From: Achromobacter aegrifaciens
GTDB taxonomy: Bacteria > Pseudomonadota > Gammaproteobacteria > Burkholderiales > Burkholderiaceae_B
NCBI RefSeq assembly: GCF_902859735.1
Contig: NZ_CADIJY010000008.1
Location: 124,001-188,000 of the forward strand
Direction of reading: 5' to 3'
DNA: 64,000 nt
The notes beneath the pieces are model-generated. The model saw only the letters and a program-made list of their open reading frames with translations, was not told the DNA's origin and did no database searches. A program made the position numbers and the translations under genes. This document shows positions 60,678 to 64,000 of the stretch, in pieces. The number at the start of each line of letters is the position of its first letter. The first letter of the stretch is position 1.

Positions 60678-62111
60678 ATGCAGCTGAATCTGGATTCCGG
60701 TTACACCATGACGGTGGATGGCCGCGCGGAAACGTCGGTGCAAACCTTCGATGTGCTCAATCCCGCCACGGAGGAACGCATTGCCACCGTGCCGGACGCG
60801 TCGCTGGCGCAGTTGAACGAAGCAGTCGCGGCCGCGACGCGCGCATTTGCGCAATGGAGCGAGACGCCCTTGGAACGGCGCCAGGCAGCGCTTCTTGCCA
60901 TGGCTGACAGACTGGAGGAATACACCGAAGGCTTCATGCGCCTGCTCACGCGCGAGCAGGGCAAGCCTCACGCCGACGCGCGCGCCGAGGTCGGCCGTTG
61001 CGTCGCCTGGCTGCGCGCGACCGCGGCGCGCGATCTGCCCGCCACGCGGCTGGACGACGGCGCCGGCCGCGTGTTCGAGACTCGCCATGTGCCTATCGGC
61101 GTGGTGGCGGCGATCGCGCCTTGGAATTTTCCGATGACGCTGGCCATCTGGAAGATCGCCCCGGCCTTGCTGGCGGGCAACACCGTCGTGTTGAAGCCGT
61201 CGCCATTCACGCCGCTGACTTCGCTCAAGATGGGCGAACTGTTTCGCGACCTGCTGCCGCCAGGCGTGCTGAACGTGGTGTGCGGCGGAGACCGGCTGGG
61301 GCCCTGGCTGACCGAGCATCCGGGCATCGACAAGATCGCCTTTACCGGCTCGACCGCGACGGGCAGGCGCGTCATGCAGAGCGCATCCGGCAGGCTCAAA
61401 CGCATCACGCTGGAACTGGGCGGCAACGATGCCGCCATCGTGCTGCCGGACGTGGACGTGCGCGAGACGGCCGCCAAGCTGTTCTGGGGAGCGTTCCGAA
61501 ATTCCTCGCAGTTTTGCCTGGCCACCAAACGGCTGTATGTGCATGAATCCATCTATGACGAGTTCGCCGCGGCGTTGGTGGAACACGCCCGGGGCGTGGT
61601 CATGGGAGATGGCGCGCAGCCGGGGACTGGCCTGGGGCCAATCCAGAACCGCCCGCAGTACGAGCGGGTCAAGGATCTCATTGCGGATGCGCATCGCAAC
61701 GGCGTGCGCTTTCTGGCCGGTGGCGACATTCCGCAAGGCAAGGGCTATTTCGTGCCGGTCGCCATCCTGGACAATCCGCCGGACGACGCGCGCAGCGTGG
61801 TGGAAGAGGCGTTCGGACCGGTGCTGCCCTTGCTGAAATACCGGGACATCGACGAGGTCGTCCAACGCGCCAATGACACAGACTATGGACTGGGCGGGTC
61901 GGTGTGGTCCAAGGACCTGGCGCTGGCGCGGTCCATCGCGCGGCGCCTGGAAACCGGCACGGTATGGATCAACCATATCCACGCCATGTCGCCGGACGTG
62001 CCGTTCGGCGGGCGCAAGCAGTCCGGCCTGGGCGTGGAGAATGGGCTGGAAGGGCTGCTGGAGTACACCAGCGTGCAGACAGTGGCGGTGTTGGCGGACG
62101 AGGCTGCTTGA
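60678..62111 (+). CDS. Aldehyde dehydrogenase
   Basis: This 477-residue NAD(P)-dependent enzyme has the catalytic Glu246 in LELGGND and the nucleophile Cys280 in NSSQFCLATKR, with APWNFPMTLAIWKIAPAL and FTGSTATGRRV as cofactor-binding blocks. The sequence NSSQFC differs from the common FxNxGQxC by having Ser at the Gly position. It follows the alcohol dehydrogenase by four bases and completes an alcohol-to-acid pair in the receptor-led operon. Betaine-type or medium-chain aldehydes are possible substrates. Confidence 0.93.
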   Translation: MQLNLDSGYTMTVDGRAETSVQTFDVLNPATEERIATVPDASLAQLNEAVAAATRAFAQWSETPLERRQAALLAMADRLEEYTEGFMRLLTREQGKPHADARAEVGRCVAWLRATAARDLPATRLDDGAGRVFETRHVPIGVVAAIAPWNFPMTLAIWKIAPALLAGNTVVLKPSPFTPLTSLKMGELFRDLLPPGVLNVVCGGDRLGPWLTEHPGIDKIAFTGSTATGRRVMQSASGRLKRITLELGGNDAAIVLPDVDVRETAAKLFWGAFRNSSQFCLATKRLYVHESIYDEFAAALVEHARGVVMGDGAQPGTGLGPIQNRPQYERVKDLIADAHRNGVRFLAGGDIPQGKGYFVPVAILDNPPDDARSVVEEAFGPVLPLLKYRDIDEVVQRANDTDYGLGGSVWSKDLALARSIARRLETGTVWINHIHAMSPDVPFGGRKQSGLGVENGLEGLLEYTSVQTVAVLADEAA

Positions 62112-62165
62112 GCGCCGTGGAAGGCGGCCGGGACATACGTACGCGTTCCGGCGGCGCCCGGGGAC

Positions 62166-62546
62166 TTACTTGCCCCGCATCTGGTCTATCAGCCGCCGGT
62201 CGCGCTTGGTCGGGCGTCCGGCTTCTATGCCCAGCGCGGGCTCGGGCGCCAGGCGGCGCATTTCCGCTGCGCGCTCACGCGCCGCCACGCTTTCGGGCGT
62301 TTCCTCGTAGAGCTGGCGCGCGACGGGGGCGGGGCCGCGCACGCCGCTGACGGCCATCACCCGTACATGCAGCGCCGGGTCCTCCTTGCGCACTGTGACC
62401 AGATCGCCTGGCGCGACTTCGCGCGCGGGCTTGGCGGGCTGGTCGTTCACCAACACCCGGCCCTTGCCGATTTCCTGCACGGCCAGGCTGCGCGTCTTGT
62501 AGAAGCGCGCGGCCCATAGCCACTTGTCTAGCCGGATCTTGTCCAT
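62166..62546 (-). CDS. hslR: Hsp15-type S4 RNA-binding protein
   Basis: This 126-residue protein has an N-terminal S4 domain (MDKIRLDKWLWAARFYKTRS, EIGKGRVLVNDQPAKPAREV) and a basic C-terminal tail (RPTKRDRRLIDQMRGK). Hsp15 binds blocked 50S subunits carrying nascent chains and helps recycle them after heat shock. Length and motifs are normal. The gene converges with the aldehyde dehydrogenase gene and is divergent from the ABC transporter at 62.7 kb. Confidence 0.94.
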   Translation of the reverse strand: MDKIRLDKWLWAARFYKTRSLAVQEIGKGRVLVNDQPAKPAREVAPGDLVTVRKEDPALHVRVMAVSGVRGPAPVARQLYEETPESVAARERAAEMRRLAPEPALGIEAGRPTKRDRRLIDQMRGK

Positions 62547-62730
62547 GGTTCCTTACCTGCCGGTATTGCTGCTCAGGCGCTCATGATAGCCGCCGTGGCC
62601 CGTCTTGCTGTCCGACGGCTTTCGATCGCCCCGCCGGAACGCTTAAGCCAGGCTTAAAACGGCTCCTGCGCCGGAACTCGATGCGTGCGTCTCGTCTAAC
62701 CAGAAACGCGTATCGGAGGGCAATCGACTC

Positions 62731-64000
62731 ATGGACCTGAACTGGCAGCAGCAACTGGCGGAAAGCGGGCTCTGGTTGGCGCGCGCGTTCGGCATTTCGG
62801 CCGTCGCGCTGGTGCTGGTCGGGGGCTTGCTTGCGCGCTACACGGACTGGGGACGCAAGTTCTGGCGGTTGGCGCGGCCGTATCTCGATCCCAGGCGCAG
62901 CTGGCGGCCCTTGTTGACGCTGGCGCTGCTGTTGTTCCTGGCGATGTTCGCCGTGCGCATGACGGTGTTGTTTTCGTTTTGGTACAACGGCTTCTACAGC
63001 GCGTTGCAGGCATTGGATCAGAGCGCCTTCTGGCGCTTTTTGGGCATCTTCTCGGTGCTGGCCTGTGTGCACGTGATGCGCACCCTGGCCGACAGTTATG
63101 CCGGGCAGGCTTTCGACATCCGTTGGCGCGTGTGGCTCAACGACAGGCTGACCCGCGACTGGCTGGGCGCGGGCGCCTACTACCGCGGCCATTTCGTCGA
63201 CTCTCCGGTCGACAACCCCGATCAGCGCATCGAACAGGACATCGCCATGTTCGTGACGGGGTCGCGCACGCTGGCGATCGGCGCGCTGAGCGCGGTCGTC
63301 TCGCTGGTGGCGTTCACGTCCATCCTGTGGGGCCTGTCCGGCGCCTTGACGGTGGCGGGCGTGGAGATCCCGCGCGCCATGGTGTTCGTGGTGTACCTGT
63401 ACGTGATCGTGGCGACGCTGTTCGCGTTCAAGATCGGGCGTCCGTTGATCAAGCTGAATTTCCTGTCCGAGCGCCTGACGGCGAACTTCCGCTACGCGCT
63501 GGTGCGCCTGCGCGAGAACGCCGAGAACGTGGCGTTCTATCAGGGTGAGAACGTGGAGCGTGCCACCTTGTGGACGCGTTTCTCGGCCTACATCGCCAAC
63601 TTGTGGGCGCGCGTGTACCGGGGGCTGAAGTTCGACGGCTTCAACCTGTCGGTGAGCCAGGTGGCCGTGGTGTTCCCATTCATCCTGCAGGCGCCGCGCT
63701 TTTTCAGCGGCGCGATCAAGCTGGGCGACGTGATCCAGACTTCGCAGGCCTTCGGGCAGGTGCAGGATTCCTTGTCGTTCTTCCGCACCTCCTACGACAC
63801 CTTCGCGCAGTACCGCGCGACGCTGGACCGGTTGAACGGTTTTCTGGACGCCAACGAAGCTGCGCGCGTGTTGCCTTCGGTGCGGACGGAGAGCCTGCCG
63901 GACGGCCTGGATATCGAATCCGTCCAAGTGTCGCGCCCCGACGGCACGGTGCTGTTGCGCGACCTGAACCTGAACTTGCGGCCGGGCCAGGCCCTGCTGA
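62731..64000 (+). CDS. SbmA/YddA-type ABC transporter (5' part, cut by window end)
   Basis: An open frame from ATG 62731, with GGAGGG ten bases upstream, runs to the window edge (about 423 residues seen). It encodes an N-terminal membrane domain with six helices, including LLTLALLLFLAMFAVRMTVL and the family FWYNGFYSALQALD, then NPDQRIEQDIAMFVTGSRTL and a segment leading into the ATPase (VQVSRPDGTVLLRDLNLNLR). The Walker A lies beyond the edge. The layout matches YddA/BacA-related and ABCD-type half transporters that move peptides or fatty acids. It is divergent from the Hsp15 gene. Confidence 0.9.
   Translation, partial: MDLNWQQQLAESGLWLARAFGISAVALVLVGGLLARYTDWGRKFWRLARPYLDPRRSWRPLLTLALLLFLAMFAVRMTVLFSFWYNGFYSALQALDQSAFWRFLGIFSVLACVHVMRTLADSYAGQAFDIRWRVWLNDRLTRDWLGAGAYYRGHFVDSPVDNPDQRIEQDIAMFVTGSRTLAIGALSAVVSLVAFTSILWGLSGALTVAGVEIPRAMVFVVYLYVIVATLFAFKIGRPLIKLNFLSERLTANFRYALVRLRENAENVAFYQGENVERATLWTRFSAYIANLWARVYRGLKFDGFNLSVSQVAVVFPFILQAPRFFSGAIKLGDVIQTSQAFGQVQDSLSFFRTSYDTFAQYRATLDRLNGFLDANEAARVLPSVRTESLPDGLDIESVQVSRPDGTVLLRDLNLNLRPGQALL

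Noticed and set aside
62581-63927. A 448-codon open frame on the minus strand at the right end
   Set aside because: It is antisense to the SbmA/YddA-type transporter, whose membrane segments and family motifs are clear.

Overview
The window is 64 kb of GC-rich, gene-dense bacterial chromosome. Its gene content points to a betaproteobacterium of the Alcaligenaceae, most probably Achromobacter or a close Bordetella relative. The pointers are orphan Bug/TctC periplasmic receptors next to catabolic enzymes and LysR or IclR regulators, a metNIQ-type operon ending in a PLP lyase, two PPK2 polyphosphate kinases, many AraC-type regulators, a class C beta-lactamase and a tandem glycine riboswitch. I see no tRNA, rRNA, insertion sequence, prophage or CRISPR array. 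The genus is inferred from gene content, not proven.

Layout. 1-2.5 kb: the end of a sugar-acid-like operon (PdxA family, rhamnonate-dehydratase-like enolase, DapA-family aldolase). 2.6-4.3 kb: a YadGH-type ABC exporter. 4.3-9.1 kb: GST, arylamine N-acetyltransferase, GNAT, a MerR regulator with its target DUF2938 gene, DUF4168 and TSUP proteins. 9.2-16.6 kb: AraC and GlxA-type regulators, an FAD monooxygenase, TrhA, a PHB-depolymerase-like esterase, and DUF1993, VOC, DUF1428 and membrane proteins. 16.9-20.4 kb: thioesterase, then a TauD dioxygenase and Bug receptor divergent from an IclR regulator, then RidA. 20.6-25.4 kb: LysR, a D-aminoacylase-type amidohydrolase with a Bug receptor, and a second LysR. 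25.4-28.3 kb: small proteins, a methyltransferase behind a SoxR-box-like promoter, an RRM-like protein and a PPK2. 28.6-32.8 kb: a four-gene tripartite efflux operon. 32.9-36.5 kb: PhzF and nadA-nadB, the latter preceded by two nearly identical operators. 36.6-39.8 kb: AraC regulator, alpha/beta hydrolase and amidohydrolase. 39.9-42.6 kb: a DadA-like oxidase under a tandem glycine riboswitch, divergent from an AmpC-type beta-lactamase. 42.6-47.4 kb: hydroxyacyl-CoA dehydrogenase, opine dehydrogenase, AraC regulator and MFS transporter. 47.5-52.9 kb: a lipoprotein, a CopD-like protein, and methionine uptake genes with a trans-sulfuration enzyme. 53.5-55.4 kb: a second PPK2 with an Ala/Lys-rich N-terminus, a DOPA-dioxygenase-like protein and YciH/SUI1. 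55.5-62.1 kb: a MalT-like LuxR regulator divergent from an orphan LivJ-type receptor, an alcohol dehydrogenase and an aldehyde dehydrogenase. 62.2-64 kb: Hsp15 and the start of an SbmA/YddA-type ABC transporter cut by the window edge.

The region reads as accessory catabolic chromosome: small self-contained uptake-and-degradation modules, each with its own divergent regulator, among a few core functions (NAD synthesis, Hsp15, YciH). No wholly new multi-gene system stands out. The most informative signals are in the non-coding DNA: the riboswitch with a possible P1/RBS exchange element, the double nadA operator, two MerR/SoxR-type promoters with 19-bp spacers, an FNR-like box before PPK2, an AraC half-site family at 37.4-37.6 kb, and a terminator embedded in the end of a regulator gene.
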